A stretch of 64,000 bases of DNA from Buttiauxella agrestis ATCC 33320 (GTDB taxonomy: Bacteria > Pseudomonadota > Gammaproteobacteria > Enterobacterales > Enterobacteriaceae). Of this stretch, positions 27,887 through 37,351 are shown in pieces (position 1 is the first letter of the stretch; every line of letters starts with the position of its first letter). Location: assembly GCA_024169445.1 (NCBI GenBank), contig JALKFA010000001.1, positions 4,774,001-4,838,000 on the forward strand, given 5' to 3'. Both the position numbers and the translations under genes were made by a program. The notes under the pieces were generated by a model. It saw only the letters and a list, made by a program, of their open reading frames with translations. It was not told where the DNA came from and ran no database searches.

Positions 27887-29947
27887 ATGGGTCAGGATAA
27901 GCTGTATATCGAAAAAGAACTGAGCTGGTTGTCTTTTAACGAACGTGTGCTCCAGGAAGCAGCGGACAAAATTAATCCGTTGATTGAGCGAATGCGTTTT
28001 CTCGGCATCTATTCGAATAACCTTGATGAGTTTTACAAAGTCCGTTTCGCTGAACTCAAACGGCGCATTCTGATCAGTGAAGAACAAGGTACGGCGCCCA
28101 ATTCGCGTCATTTACTCAATAAAATTCAGGCGCGGGTGCTGAAAGCCGATCAAGAATTTGATGGCTTATACAACGATCTGCTGCTGGAAATGGCGCGTAA
28201 TCAGATATTTTTGATCAACGAACGCCAGCTTTCCCCAAATCAGCAAAACTGGCTGCGCCACTACTTTAAACATTATCTGCGCCAGCACATCACCCCGATT
28301 CTGATTAACCACGACACCGACCTGGTGCAGTTCCTGAAAGATGATTACACCTATCTGGCGGTAGAAATTATCCAGGGCAGCGACATCCGCTACGCCTTGC
28401 TGGAAATCCCGTCCGATAAAGTGCCGCGTTTTGTGAATCTTCCACCGGAAGCACCACGCCGCCGCAAGCCGATGATCCTGCTGGATAACATTCTGCGCTA
28501 TTGCCTGGACGACATTTTTAAAGGCTTCTTCGATTACGACTCATTAAACGCGTATTCGATGAAAATGACTCGTGACGCAGAATATGATCTGGTCACCGAA
28601 ATGGAATCCAGCCTGCTGGAACTGATGTCATCAAGCCTGAAACAGCGTTTGACCGCCGAACCGGTGCGCTTTGTGTATCAGCGAGATATGCCCGACGCGA
28701 TGGTTGAAATGCTGCGTAATAAGCTCACCATCACTAATTACGACTCTATTATTCCTGGTGGTCGGTACCACAATTTTAAAGATTTCATTAGCTTCCCGAA
28801 TGTCGGCAAAGCCAATTTAATCAACAAACCGCTGCCGCGCCTGCGTCATATCTGGTTCGACAAATTCCGCAACGGCTTTGATGCGATCCGTAATCGCGAC
28901 GTGCTGCTCTATTATCCGTATCACACGTTCGAGCATGTGCTGGAATTGCTGCGTCAGGCCTCGTTCGACCCCAGCGTACTGGCGATAAAAATCAATATTT
29001 ACCGTGTGGCAAAAGACTCGCGCATCATTGAGTCGATGATCCACGCCGCGCATAACGGCAAGAAAGTCACCGTGGTGGTTGAGTTGCAGGCGCGCTTTGA
29101 CGAAGAAGCCAATATTCATTGGGCAAAACGCCTGACGGAAGCCGGCGTGCACGTTATTTTCTCCGCACCTGGGCTGAAAATTCACGCCAAGTTATTCCTG
29201 ATATCCCGTAAAGAAGGTGAGGAAGTGGTGCGTTATGCCCACATCGGCACCGGCAACTTTAACGAGAAAACCGCCCGTCTTTATACTGACTATTCGTTGC
29301 TGACCTGTGACGCACGTATCACTAATGAAGTACGCCGGGTATTCAACTTTATCGAAAACCCGTATCGTCCGGTGACCTTTGAGCACCTGATGGTCTCGCC
29401 GCAAAACTCGCGCCGCCTGCTGTACGATTTGGTCGATAAAGAAATTGCCAATGCGCAAAACGGACAACCGTCTGGCATTACTCTGAAACTGAATAATCTG
29501 GTCGATAAAGGGCTGGTAGACCGGCTGTATGCTGCGTCAAGCTCTGGCGTGAAGGTGAATCTGTTGGTGCGGGGAATGTGTTCGTTAATCCCTAATCTGG
29601 AAGGCATCAGCGATAACATCCGTGTGATCAGTATTGTTGACCGTTATCTGGAACACGATCGCGTCTATATTTTTGAAAATGGTGGCGATAAGAAAGTCTA
29701 TCTCTCCTCCGCCGACTGGATGACCCGTAACATTGATTACCGCATTGAAGTAGCCGTCGCTATTCTCGACCCGCGCCTGAAACAGCGGGTGCTGGATATC
29801 ATTGAAATTTTATTCAGTGATACGGTGAAAGCGCGCTACATCGACAAAGAACTCAGTAATCGCTATGTGCCGCGTGGCAACCGCCGCAAGGTGCGCTCGC
29901 AACTGGCGATTTACGATTACATCAAATCTCTGGAACAACCTGAATAA
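27887..29947 (+). CDS. ppk: Ppk, polyphosphate kinase
   Basis: Ppk reversibly builds long-chain polyphosphate from ATP at the membrane. The 686-residue protein matches E. coli Ppk1 in all four domains. The phosphorylated His is in the PLD-like motif [16 protein letters not shown] (family His435), and the second HxK-type region is around [26 protein letters not shown]. The nucleotide-site Arg/Asn residues near the N-terminus ([18 protein letters not shown]) are conserved. It is two residues shorter than E. coli, probably through a small gap at FDKFRNG. ppx follows after 4 bp. A Pho box is expected upstream but I could not identify one. Confidence 0.97.
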   Translation: MGQDKLYIEKELSWLSFNERVLQEAADKINPLIERMRFLGIYSNNLDEFYKVRFAELKRRILISEEQGTAPNSRHLLNKIQARVLKADQEFDGLYNDLLLEMARNQIFLINERQLSPNQQNWLRHYFKHYLRQHITPILINHDTDLVQFLKDDYTYLAVEIIQGSDIRYALLEIPSDKVPRFVNLPPEAPRRRKPMILLDNILRYCLDDIFKGFFDYDSLNAYSMKMTRDAEYDLVTEMESSLLELMSSSLKQRLTAEPVRFVYQRDMPDAMVEMLRNKLTITNYDSIIPGGRYHNFKDFISFPNVGKANLINKPLPRLRHIWFDKFRNGFDAIRNRDVLLYYPYHTFEHVLELLRQASFDPSVLAIKINIYRVAKDSRIIESMIHAAHNGKKVTVVVELQARFDEEANIHWAKRLTEAGVHVIFSAPGLKIHAKLFLISRKEGEEVVRYAHIGTGNFNEKTARLYTDYSLLTCDARITNEVRRVFNFIENPYRPVTFEHLMVSPQNSRRLLYDLVDKEIANAQNGQPSGITLKLNNLVDKGLVDRLYAASSSGVKVNLLVRGMCSLIPNLEGISDNIRVISIVDRYLEHDRVYIFENGGDKKVYLSSADWMTRNIDYRIEVAVAILDPRLKQRVLDIIEILFSDTVKARYIDKELSNRYVPRGNRRKVRSQLAIYDYIKSLEQPE

Positions 29948-29951
29948 CGCC

Positions 29952-31493
29952 ATGCCGATAAAAAAACACGCTCCACGACCGCAAGAATTTGCCGCGGTAG
30001 ACCTTGGTTCGAACAGCTTCCACATGGTTATCGCCCGTGTGGTTGATGGCGCGATGCAAATTATCGGGCGCCTGAAACAACGCGTCCACTTAGCTGATGG
30101 TCTGAATGCTGATAACGAGTTAAGCGAAGAAGCGATGGAACGTGGGCTGTCATGCCTGGCGTTATTTGCTGAACGCCTGCAAGGGTTCTCAGCCGAAAAT
30201 GTCTGTATTGTCGGTACGCATAGTTTGCGCCAGGCGGTCAACGCCGAAGCGTTCCTGAAACGCGCCGAGCAGGTTATTCCCTACCCGATTGAAATTATTT
30301 CCGGTAACGAAGAAGCGCGTCTGATTTTCATGGGCGTGGAACATACCCAGCCGGAAAAAGGCCGCAAACTGGTGATTGATATTGGAGGGGGTTCCACTGA
30401 ACTGGTGATTGGCGAGGATTTTGAACCGAAGCTGGTCGAAAGCCGCCGTATGGGCTGCGTGAGCTTTGCGCAAAATTTTTTCCCCAACGGGAATATCACG
30501 CCAGAAAACTTCAAACGTGCGCGCCTTGCCGCAGTGCAAAAACTGGAGAATCTCTCCTGGCAGTATCGCTTGCAAGGCTGGAATGTGGCGATGGGTGCTT
30601 CCGGCACCATCAAAGCCGCTCATGAAGTGCTGGTGAATATGGGGGAGAAAGACGGAATAATTACCCCTGAACGCCTGGAAATGCTGCGCGATGAAGTATT
30701 GAAGTACAAGAGTTTCAGCGCCATGAGCCTGCCGGGGTTATCCGAAGAACGAAAAGCGGTATTTGTGCCGGGTCTGGCGATTCTTTGCGGCGTGTTTGAT
30801 TCACTGGCAATTCGTGAATTACGTCTGTCTGACGGAGCGCTTCGCGAAGGTGTGCTGTATGAAATGGAAGGCCGTTTCCGCCATCAGGACATTCGTATTC
30901 GTACCGCGCAAAGCCTGGCAGATCAGTACCATATCGATAGTGATCAGGCTAAACGGGTACTGACAACCACCGAGCATATGTATCAGCAGTGGGAGATTCA
31001 AAACCCGAAACTGGCCAATCCCCAGATGGGCGCACTACTGAAATGGTCTGCGATGCTGCACGAAGTGGGGCTGAATATTAATCACAGCGGGTTACATCGC
31101 CATTCAGCTTATATTCTGCAACACAGCAACTTGCCGGGGTTTAACCAGGAACAGCAGATGTTGATAGCTTCCCTGGTGCGCTATCATCGTAAAGCGATAA
31201 AGATTGACGATCTACCACGCTTTACCCTGTTTAAGAAAAAGCAGTTCTTGCCGTTAATTCAGATCCTGCGCCTCGGCGTGTTGCTTAATAACCAGCGCCA
31301 GGCCACCACCACCCCACCGACTCTGGTGCTGGAAACGGATGAAAGCCATTGGACGTTGCGTTTTCCACACGACTGGTTCAGCCAAAACACGCTGGTGTTG
31401 CTGGATTTAGAGCGTGAACAGCAATATTGGGAGAGTACTCCCGGATGGCGGCTATCAATCGAAGAAGAAGTCAGCCCGAACGTGGCTGCCTGA
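29952..31493 (+). CDS. ppx: Ppx, exopolyphosphatase
   Basis: Ppx processively removes terminal phosphate from polyphosphate and is inhibited by (p)ppGpp. The 513 residues match E. coli. The actin-like ATPase fold motifs are clear: [17 protein letters not shown] (about residues 13-29) and [15 protein letters not shown] (about 140). The catalytic Glu region is in [16 protein letters not shown]. The C-terminal HD-like domain includes [19 protein letters not shown]. The ATG at 29952 ([13 protein letters not shown]) is used although the frame opens upstream inside ppk. It lies 4 bp after ppk, the conserved ppk-ppx operon. Confidence 0.97.
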   Translation: MPIKKHAPRPQEFAAVDLGSNSFHMVIARVVDGAMQIIGRLKQRVHLADGLNADNELSEEAMERGLSCLALFAERLQGFSAENVCIVGTHSLRQAVNAEAFLKRAEQVIPYPIEIISGNEEARLIFMGVEHTQPEKGRKLVIDIGGGSTELVIGEDFEPKLVESRRMGCVSFAQNFFPNGNITPENFKRARLAAVQKLENLSWQYRLQGWNVAMGASGTIKAAHEVLVNMGEKDGIITPERLEMLRDEVLKYKSFSAMSLPGLSEERKAVFVPGLAILCGVFDSLAIRELRLSDGALREGVLYEMEGRFRHQDIRIRTAQSLADQYHIDSDQAKRVLTTTEHMYQQWEIQNPKLANPQMGALLKWSAMLHEVGLNINHSGLHRHSAYILQHSNLPGFNQEQQMLIASLVRYHRKAIKIDDLPRFTLFKKKQFLPLIQILRLGVLLNNQRQATTTPPTLVLETDESHWTLRFPHDWFSQNTLVLLDLEREQQYWESTPGWRLSIEEEVSPNVAA

Positions 31494-31506
31494 CAGTAAA
31501 AAGCAT

Positions 31507-31526
31507 AAACGCCCATCAGGGCGTTT
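31507..31526 (+). terminator. Hairpin terminator of ppk-ppx
   Basis: The 8-bp stem AAACGCCC/GGGCGTTT has loop ATCA, 14 bases after the ppx stop. An identical hairpin occurs at 31671-31690. Confidence 0.75.
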
Positions 31527-31528
31527 CA

Positions 31529-31668
31529 GACTGATGACAAACCTCTTCGTAGGTCGGATAAGCGCAGCGTCATCCGACACTTTTATCTGCAACAACAGGC
31601 GAAAATGGTGGATGGCGCTAGCGCTTATCCCCCCTACAACACCTGTTTAATGACCGTTGTCAGCCATC
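31529..31668. repeat. Palindromic REP/MITE-like element, copy B
   Basis: The terminal arms are GACTGATGACAAAC and CCGTTGTCAGCCATC, around a core GTAGGTCGGATAAGCG...CGCTTATCCCCCCTAC. It lies between convergent ppx and yfgF and is bracketed by two identical hairpins. Confidence 0.82.
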
Positions 31669-31670
31669 TA

Positions 31671-31690
31671 AAACGCCCATCAGGGCGTTT
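31671..31690. terminator. Second AAACGCCC hairpin, yfgF side
   Basis: The stem and loop are identical to 31507-31526 and lie 9 bases past the yfgF stop on its minus-strand side. It is probably the terminator for yfgF. Confidence 0.65.
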
Positions 31691-31698
31691 ATTGCTTT

Positions 31699-33936
31699 CT
31701 ACGCCTTATCTGGCTGCTCAAGCAGAGTTTCAAGCAGTTGCGGGCGTCCTATCAAATAGCCCTGGACGTAATCGATTCCGAGGCTTTGCACGGCGGCTTT
31801 GACCTGTTCGCTTTCAACATACTCAGCCACCAGCTGCATCTTTTTCATGCGTGCCAGCTGACAGATAGAATCCACAATCTGATAATCCAGGCTACTGGTC
31901 ATCATATTGCGAATAAAACTGCCGTCGATTTTGAGGATGTCCGCATTAATATCTTTCAGACGTGCATAACTGGCGTAACCGGTACCAAAATCATCAATCG
32001 CTATCCGGCACCCCATATTTTGTAATGCGTTCAACGTCGCATTGACCTGTTCAATATTAGTTAACGAGTTGCTTTCAGTAATTTCAAAAATAAGCTGCCA
32101 GGGTTCAATACTGTAGCATTTCAACAAGTTTTTCACTTCACTGGCGAACTGCAATCGTCCCACCGATGCCGGAGTTAAGTTGATGGAAAAACGGCTGCCG
32201 GGGAGTTGTTCCCGATGGTTATTCATAAATTTCAATGTGGCTTCTAATACCCATCTATCGATTTTAGAAGATAAGCCAAACTCATGTGCCACCGGCAAAA
32301 ACGCGTCAGGCATAAACAGATTATCCCCTGCGTTATCGCCCTTCATACGCAGCAATATTTCATGATAATTATCGCCGCGGATCCCTTCGATACGCTGCAC
32401 CATCAACACGAAACTTCCGGAATCAATCGCTATCTGCAGGCGGTTCATCATTGCGACTTTATTTCTCACCGCGTTCTGCACATGGTTTGACCCCTGTTGC
32501 TGCAGGCTTTCTGGTTTTAGGGTCGTTAGCGACAAGTCAGCCATGGTGCTGAGTTCGCCCAGCAGGTAGTAAATGTGGGTGACGGGTTGGCGAATATGGC
32601 AATAACTGATGCCCACTTGTGGCTGCATCGCCATGCCATCCCACATAAAGCGAAATTTTTTCACATGCTGATCAAGAGACTCAATGCGCTCATGATACGA
32701 ATCATAATTTACGCGCACTGCCAATTCATGGCCTGACAGGTGATAAACATTTTCGTTATTGCTCAAGAAAGGTTGCAGATAATCATTGAGCTGCTGCTTA
32801 TATTGGATACGTAGTTGTACGCCGTAGTTACGCCCTAAAAGCTCTAGCTCTGGCACACGCAAAAAAGCTAACGCCGACCACGGATGAGTGGATAATTCGC
32901 GGTTAAGTGCCCGTAAATTTGGCATCTGTACGACGGGGTCAATAAACGCAACACGGCGTGCTTTTCTATGCAGAAAGCGCTGGCGAGTGGTAACAACCGC
33001 CATCAGATAAATAGTCACCGAGAAGACGGCGTAACACGATGAAGCTATAGCCAGATGGAGCTGAAAGCCCATGTAGGGCGGCAAGTAGTTATGAAAACCG
33101 CTGCACAGGATAGTTAAAATAACGGTCCAGATGGTGGTGATAAACAGGAAACCAAAACGCATTGCCCCCCACAGCATGACCGGCAGAATGAGCGTTAGCG
33201 TGTAATCGGTGGTGAAAATGGTGCTGTAATCATTATTTGGCAATAACAGCAGGCTAATCAGAAGGACGACAAATGCGGCCCAAAGTGCCATCTCCGTTTT
33301 CGTCACCCCCGACTGCATCTGCGCTTTCATTCGCGAAATAAACGAGAAAACAAAACGCGGATTGCGGCACATCCGGATGACGATATAAAAGAACGGTATA
33401 CCGGTTAAACAACCAATCAGCACTGCCTGAAAATTGATTAATGTCCTGGCATGGAAAAGATTTTCTACACTGTTTTGGCCCGCAACCTGGTACCAGCCAA
33501 AGAAAATACCAAACTGGTAGATAGCCCAAAAAATCAATGAGTTGATCAGTATCAACCAAATCATGCGTGGTGCTGTAAGGGTGATGACACCAAACATAAC
33601 TGAATTGCGTCGGGGCACGAAAATACGATAGCCACCCCAGCTTATCATTATGGGAATTAAGAAATGTATGACCGCAATTAATGGGGCAAACTCACCACTA
33701 AATGGAATAAAGCAGATCGATAGCGCAAGCATAATTCCCGGCAGGGCTGCCCATCCGAAAATCAACATAAATGCGGTCATCAAACCAAGCGGCATGTAGA
33801 CCAGGAACACCAGCCCGCCATCCATGATGGTATGGGCGTTACACCACATCGCGATCGGCAGCAGAATACTCGGCAGCACCAAAGGAAGCGCCCACCATTT
33901 GTTTTTAGATTTCTGATACCAGCTTGCCAGATACAT
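31699..33936 (-). CDS. yfgF: YfgF, membrane cyclic-di-GMP phosphodiesterase
   Basis: This 745-residue protein matches E. coli YfgF. A MASE1-type N-terminal membrane domain has roughly eight helices up to residue about 320. A degenerate GGDEF domain follows, with no GGDEF signature visible and SGHELAVRV in its place. The C-terminal EAL domain hydrolyses c-di-GMP to pGpG. EAL elements seen are EILLRMKG (the EAL position), SRFSINLTPASV, LIFEITES, IAIDDFGTGYASYARLK and LKIDGSFIRNM. YfgF has been linked to anaerobic expression and cell-surface/oxidative-stress phenotypes in E. coli. A near-consensus FNR-type site lies about 125 bp upstream. Downstream is repeat copy B. Confidence 0.93.
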   Translation of the reverse strand: MYLASWYQKSKNKWWALPLVLPSILLPIAMWCNAHTIMDGGLVFLVYMPLGLMTAFMLIFGWAALPGIMLALSICFIPFSGEFAPLIAVIHFLIPIMISWGGYRIFVPRRNSVMFGVITLTAPRMIWLILINSLIFWAIYQFGIFFGWYQVAGQNSVENLFHARTLINFQAVLIGCLTGIPFFYIVIRMCRNPRFVFSFISRMKAQMQSGVTKTEMALWAAFVVLLISLLLLPNNDYSTIFTTDYTLTLILPVMLWGAMRFGFLFITTIWTVILTILCSGFHNYLPPYMGFQLHLAIASSCYAVFSVTIYLMAVVTTRQRFLHRKARRVAFIDPVVQMPNLRALNRELSTHPWSALAFLRVPELELLGRNYGVQLRIQYKQQLNDYLQPFLSNNENVYHLSGHELAVRVNYDSYHERIESLDQHVKKFRFMWDGMAMQPQVGISYCHIRQPVTHIYYLLGELSTMADLSLTTLKPESLQQQGSNHVQNAVRNKVAMMNRLQIAIDSGSFVLMVQRIEGIRGDNYHEILLRMKGDNAGDNLFMPDAFLPVAHEFGLSSKIDRWVLEATLKFMNNHREQLPGSRFSINLTPASVGRLQFASEVKNLLKCYSIEPWQLIFEITESNSLTNIEQVNATLNALQNMGCRIAIDDFGTGYASYARLKDINADILKIDGSFIRNMMTSSLDYQIVDSICQLARMKKMQLVAEYVESEQVKAAVQSLGIDYVQGYLIGRPQLLETLLEQPDKA

Positions 33937-34283
33937 TGATTGTCGCCAAAAACCCTGTCATCCAGCCTGGGTAAACTCCGAACAGGAATCCTGCCTGGTC
34001 GATAAGCCATATTGCTATGGAACGGAGTGCAGATTTTAGTTAGGGATTATCTGATGAAGGTGATCTATATCAACTTCTTGCCGGAGTTTTCATTTCTTGA
34101 GTAAAGAATTCAAAACAATGACTGCATATATATTAATCAGCCAATATTAAGATATGCTCATATAACAAGGGTGAATGATTCCGTAAATGACTCTGAGATG
34201 TCCGGCATTTGACCTTCAAGTAACGCTGTGTCTAAATACCACCGTCGCCCGCGGTTGACGGGTAAACATCAAGGTTCATTTGC
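33937..34283. other. 347-bp divergent region between yfgF and yfgG
   Basis: This AT-rich region contains an FNR-like site at 34060-34073 (GTGATCTATATCAA, 9 of 10 defined bases). I see no coding sequence or RNA gene in it. Confidence 0.5.
34060..34073. promoter_or_regulatory. FNR-like site upstream of yfgF
   Basis: GTGATCTATATCAA differs from TTGATNNNNATCAA only at its first base. It lies 124 bp upstream of the yfgF start, which fits anaerobic control only loosely. Confidence 0.45.
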
Positions 34284-34472
34284 GTGACACAGGTTACGAG
34301 TATGCGAAGACGACATAAGTTTAACAATCGTATGACCCGCATTATTCTGCTCATCAGTTTTCTCTTCCTTTTTGGCCGTTTTGTCTACTCTGCTATCGGT
34401 GCCTGGTACCATCATCAGGACAAAGTAGAAACACAGCAAAACAGCTTGTCTGTGGATAACACTAGCCGGTAA
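34284..34472 (+). CDS. yfgG: YfgG, small membrane protein
   Basis: This 62-residue protein matches E. coli YfgG. A basic N-terminus (RRRHKFNNRMTR) precedes one hydrophobic segment at about residues 19-36 (IILLISFLFLFGRFVYSAIG). A polar Gln-rich tail follows. The start is GTG with AAGG upstream, aligning with the E. coli N-terminus MSQATSMRKRH. The family has a reported link to nickel/cobalt stress tolerance in E. coli, which I recall with limited certainty; the mechanism is unknown. In E. coli yfgH and yfgI follow, but here ppaC does. Confidence 0.88.
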   Translation: MTQVTSMRRRHKFNNRMTRIILLISFLFLFGRFVYSAIGAWYHHQDKVETQQNSLSVDNTSR

Positions 34473-34622
34473 CGCCTCACCTCAAAACATTGATATTCTA
34501 ACCGCCAGACAGGTGGTCGATTCTGCTCGCCTGAACATTGTGAAATGACTGCGGATGGCGACCTATACTCTAACGACCCGCCATGAAGCGCGAAGAATAA
34601 ATTTGTGACCAGGAGAGATTAA

Positions 34623-35513
34623 ATGATACATGTCTTTGGCCATCTGAATCCCGACAGCGATACGGTCTGCACTGCATACATGGCTGCGCGTTGGCTGACG
34701 ATTAAAGGGCAAAATGCTCAGGCATTTCGCCTCGGTGAATTAAACCCAGAAACAGCCTATATTTTTCGCCATGCGGGCCTGACGCCTCCGCCGCTGCTTG
34801 ATGATTCCCTGGCGGGCAAAGATGTCTGGCTGGTTGATTTCACCGAACCCGCTCAGGGGCCTGCGTCACTGAGTGAAAGCAATGTTGTCGGGATTATCGA
34901 CCATCACCGTCTTGGCGGCCTAATCACTCAACTCCCCCCTGAAGTCTGGATAAAACCTGTCGGCAGCAGTGCGACCTTGTTATGGCAGTTGATGACCCCA
35001 GCTATTCGCCGTGAGATTTCCCCTGGCGAAGCCATTTTGCTGTTAGGAGCCGCGCTGAGTGATACCGTAGCACTTCGCTCGCCGACCACCACTGACGACG
35101 ATCGCCAGGCCATTGATGAGCTCTGCTCTCTGGCAAAAGTAGATCGGGAAGATTTCATTCGTGATTTACTGACCGCGAAGACAGATATTGTCGGTTTGAG
35201 CGCAGAAGAGTTGCTGAATAAAGACAGTAAAATGTTTGATATTTCGGGGAATAAAGTGCTAGCTGCACAACTCGAATTATATTCGCTGGACCAGGTAGAA
35301 CCGCTTATGGATGAACTTAAATTAGCGATGGAACAGCGGGTCACCACATCCGGGGCTGACCTGGTGGTTTTGATGCTGACCGATATCAGCGCTGAGTGCT
35401 CAAGGCTCTATTTTGCTGGCCCTGCACTTGCCGATAATGCCCCCTGCACCATCGCCGGAATGTTAAGTCGCAAAAAACAGCTCCTTCCCTGGCTGCATGC
35501 GCGGCTTGGTTAA
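34623..35513 (+). CDS. ppaC: PpaC, family II manganese-dependent inorganic pyrophosphatase
   Basis: This 296-residue cytosolic enzyme hydrolyses pyrophosphate to phosphate. It is of the DHH/DHHA2 family, unrelated to the usual E. coli Ppa. The metal-site motifs are FGHLNPDSDT (about residues 5-14), DFTEP, the DHH signature VGIIDHHRLGG (about residue 90) and GAALSDTVALRSPTTTDDD. The C-terminal DHHA2 domain ends with the substrate-binding CTIAGMLSRKKQLLPWL, including the conserved SRKKQ. A GGAGAG ribosome site precedes the ATG. It occupies the place of yfgH-yfgI between yfgG and guaA. The closeness to ppk-ppx groups three polyphosphate/pyrophosphate enzymes. Confidence 0.93.
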   Translation: MIHVFGHLNPDSDTVCTAYMAARWLTIKGQNAQAFRLGELNPETAYIFRHAGLTPPPLLDDSLAGKDVWLVDFTEPAQGPASLSESNVVGIIDHHRLGGLITQLPPEVWIKPVGSSATLLWQLMTPAIRREISPGEAILLLGAALSDTVALRSPTTTDDDRQAIDELCSLAKVDREDFIRDLLTAKTDIVGLSAEELLNKDSKMFDISGNKVLAAQLELYSLDQVEPLMDELKLAMEQRVTTSGADLVVLMLTDISAECSRLYFAGPALADNAPCTIAGMLSRKKQLLPWLHARLG

Positions 35514-35523
35514 ATTACATCAT

Positions 35524-35550
35524 AAAAAAAGCCCATTAAAAAATGGGCTT
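35524..35550 (-). terminator. Terminator between ppaC and guaA
   Basis: The 7-bp stem GCCCATT/AATGGGC is followed on the minus strand by seven T residues. It lies beyond repeat copy C downstream of guaA. The plus-strand side has no T run, so it best serves guaBA. Confidence 0.8.
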
Positions 35551-35551
35551 C

Positions 35552-35669
35552 GACTGATGACAAACCTTTTCGTAGGTCGGATAAGCGCAGCGTCATCCGA
35601 CAAAACTGGCGAATGACGCAAACGCTTATCCACCCTACAAAACCCGTTCATCACCCTTTGTCAGCAATC
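35552..35669. repeat. Palindromic REP/MITE-like element, copy C
   Basis: The arms are GACTGATGACAAAC and CCTTTGTCAGCAATC, around GTAGGTCGGATAAGCG...CGCTTATCCACCCTAC. It lies between convergent ppaC and guaA. Confidence 0.85.
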
Positions 35670-35705
35670 GACTGCCAGATAGTGACAGTTATGCCTAAAG
35701 ACGGG

Positions 35706-37283
35706 TTATTCCCACTCGATAGTCGCTGGCGGTTTGCCAGAAATATCGTAAACCACGCGGGAAATGCCGTTAACTTCGTTGATAATGCGGTTGGATACAC
35801 GGCCAAGGAAATCATATGGCAGGTGTGCCCAATGCGCGGTCATAAAGTCGATGGTTTCCACTGCGCGCAGTGAGACAACCCAATCGTATTTACGGCCATC
35901 GCCCATCACGCCAACGGAGCGAACTGGCAGGAACACGGTGAATGCCTGGCTTACTTTGTTGTAGAGATCTGCTTTATGCAGTTCTTCAATAAAGATGGCA
36001 TCAGCACGACGCAGCAGGTCGCAGTATTCTTTCTTCACTTCGCCCAATACGCGCACACCAAGACCTGGCCCCGGGAACGGGTGACGGTAAAGCATGTCGT
36101 ACGGCAGGCCGAGTTCCAGACCAATTTTACGTACTTCGTCTTTGAACAGCTCACGCAGCGGCTCAACCAGACCCATCTTCATCTCTTTCGGCAAGCCGCC
36201 CACGTTGTGGTGAGATTTGATGACGTGTGCTTTACCGGTCGCAGAGGCAGCAGATTCGATAACGTCCGGGTAAATGGTACCCTGAGCCAGCCACTTCACA
36301 TCTTCCAGTTTCAGTGCTTCTTCATCGAACACTTCAACGAACACACGGCCGATGATTTTACGTTTCGCTTCTGGTTCGTTCTCGCCCGCCAACGCAGACA
36401 GGAAGCGTTCTTCACCTTTAACGTGAACAATGTTCAGGCCGAAGTGGTCGCCAAACATGTCCATCACTTGTTCAGCTTCGTTCAAACGCAGCAGGCCGTT
36501 ATCCACGAATACGCAAGTCAGACGGTCGCCAATCGCGCGGTGCAGCAGCATAGCGGTAACGGAAGAATCCACGCCACCAGACAAGCCCAGAATAACTTTG
36601 TCGTTACCCACTTGTTCACGCAGACGAACAATCGCGTCTTCGATGATTTTTGCCGGAGTCCACAGCGCTTCGCAGCCACAGATATCCAGAACAAAACGCT
36701 CCAGCAGACGCTGACCCTGACGGGTGTGGGTCACTTCCGGGTGGAACTGTACGCCATAAAAACGTTTTTCTTCGTTTGCCATAATCGCAAACGGGCAAGT
36801 CTCGGTGCTGGCAACGGTAACGAAGTCAGACGGGATCGCAGTGACTTTATCGCCGTGGCTCATCCAAACATCCAGCAACGGTTTACCATCGGCGCTCAGG
36901 GAATCTTCGATACCGCGAACCAATGCGCTATCAGTTTTCACTTCAACTTGTGCGTAACCGAACTCACGTTCACTGGAACCTTCAACATGGCCGCCGAGTT
37001 GCATCGCCATGGTCTGCATGCCGTAGCACACACCAAATACTGGCACACCTGCAGTAAAGACATATTCAGGCGCTCGTGGACTGTTCTGCTCGGTAGTACT
37101 TTCCGGTCCACCAGAAAGAATGATACCGCTTGGATTGAAATCACGAATCTGTGCTTCCGTGACATCCCATGCCCACAGCTCACAGTAAACGCCAAGCTCG
37201 CGCACACGACGCGCAACGAGTTGAGTATACTGAGAACCGAAATCAAGGATAAGTATGCGATGTTTATGGATATTTTCCGTCAT
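35706..37283 (-). CDS. guaA: GuaA, GMP synthase (glutamine-hydrolysing)
   Basis: GuaA aminates XMP to GMP using glutamine and ATP. The 525 residues match E. coli. The class I glutamine amidotransferase domain has the nucleophile Cys86 in [10 protein letters not shown] and the His/Glu dyad in [10 protein letters not shown]. The ATP pyrophosphatase domain has the PP-loop [13 protein letters not shown]. The dimerisation domain ends [30 protein letters not shown]. It lies 68 bp after guaB, separated by a GC-rich hairpin. It forms the guaBA operon. Confidence 0.98.
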   Translation of the reverse strand: MTENIHKHRILILDFGSQYTQLVARRVRELGVYCELWAWDVTEAQIRDFNPSGIILSGGPESTTEQNSPRAPEYVFTAGVPVFGVCYGMQTMAMQLGGHVEGSSEREFGYAQVEVKTDSALVRGIEDSLSADGKPLLDVWMSHGDKVTAIPSDFVTVASTETCPFAIMANEEKRFYGVQFHPEVTHTRQGQRLLERFVLDICGCEALWTPAKIIEDAIVRLREQVGNDKVILGLSGGVDSSVTAMLLHRAIGDRLTCVFVDNGLLRLNEAEQVMDMFGDHFGLNIVHVKGEERFLSALAGENEPEAKRKIIGRVFVEVFDEEALKLEDVKWLAQGTIYPDVIESAASATGKAHVIKSHHNVGGLPKEMKMGLVEPLRELFKDEVRKIGLELGLPYDMLYRHPFPGPGLGVRVLGEVKKEYCDLLRRADAIFIEELHKADLYNKVSQAFTVFLPVRSVGVMGDGRKYDWVVSLRAVETIDFMTAHWAHLPYDFLGRVSNRIINEVNGISRVVYDISGKPPATIEWE

Positions 37284-37323
37284 TGACGCTTATTCCAAGG
37301 CAAGTGAAACAGATAAAGAAAAT

Positions 37324-37344
37324 CGCCCGGCATAAAGCCGGGCG
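37324..37344 (-). terminator. Hairpin in the guaB-guaA intergenic gap
   Basis: The perfect 8-bp stem CGCCCGGC/GCCGGGCG has a five-base loop, and the minus strand continues GATTTTC. It may tune guaA expression relative to guaB or protect the mRNA. Confidence 0.6.
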
Positions 37345-37351
37345 AGGAGAA

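Noticed and set aside
34284-34622. yfgH and yfgI homologues after yfgG
   Set aside because: Nothing in the 150-bp gap or in the following frame resembles these lipoproteins. The next gene is a DHH pyrophosphatase.
35976-37286. 436-codon open frame on the plus strand
   Set aside because: It lies antisense within guaA, and its protein is a His/Phe/Gln-rich composition typical of reversed coding DNA. GuaA on the other strand is unmistakable.
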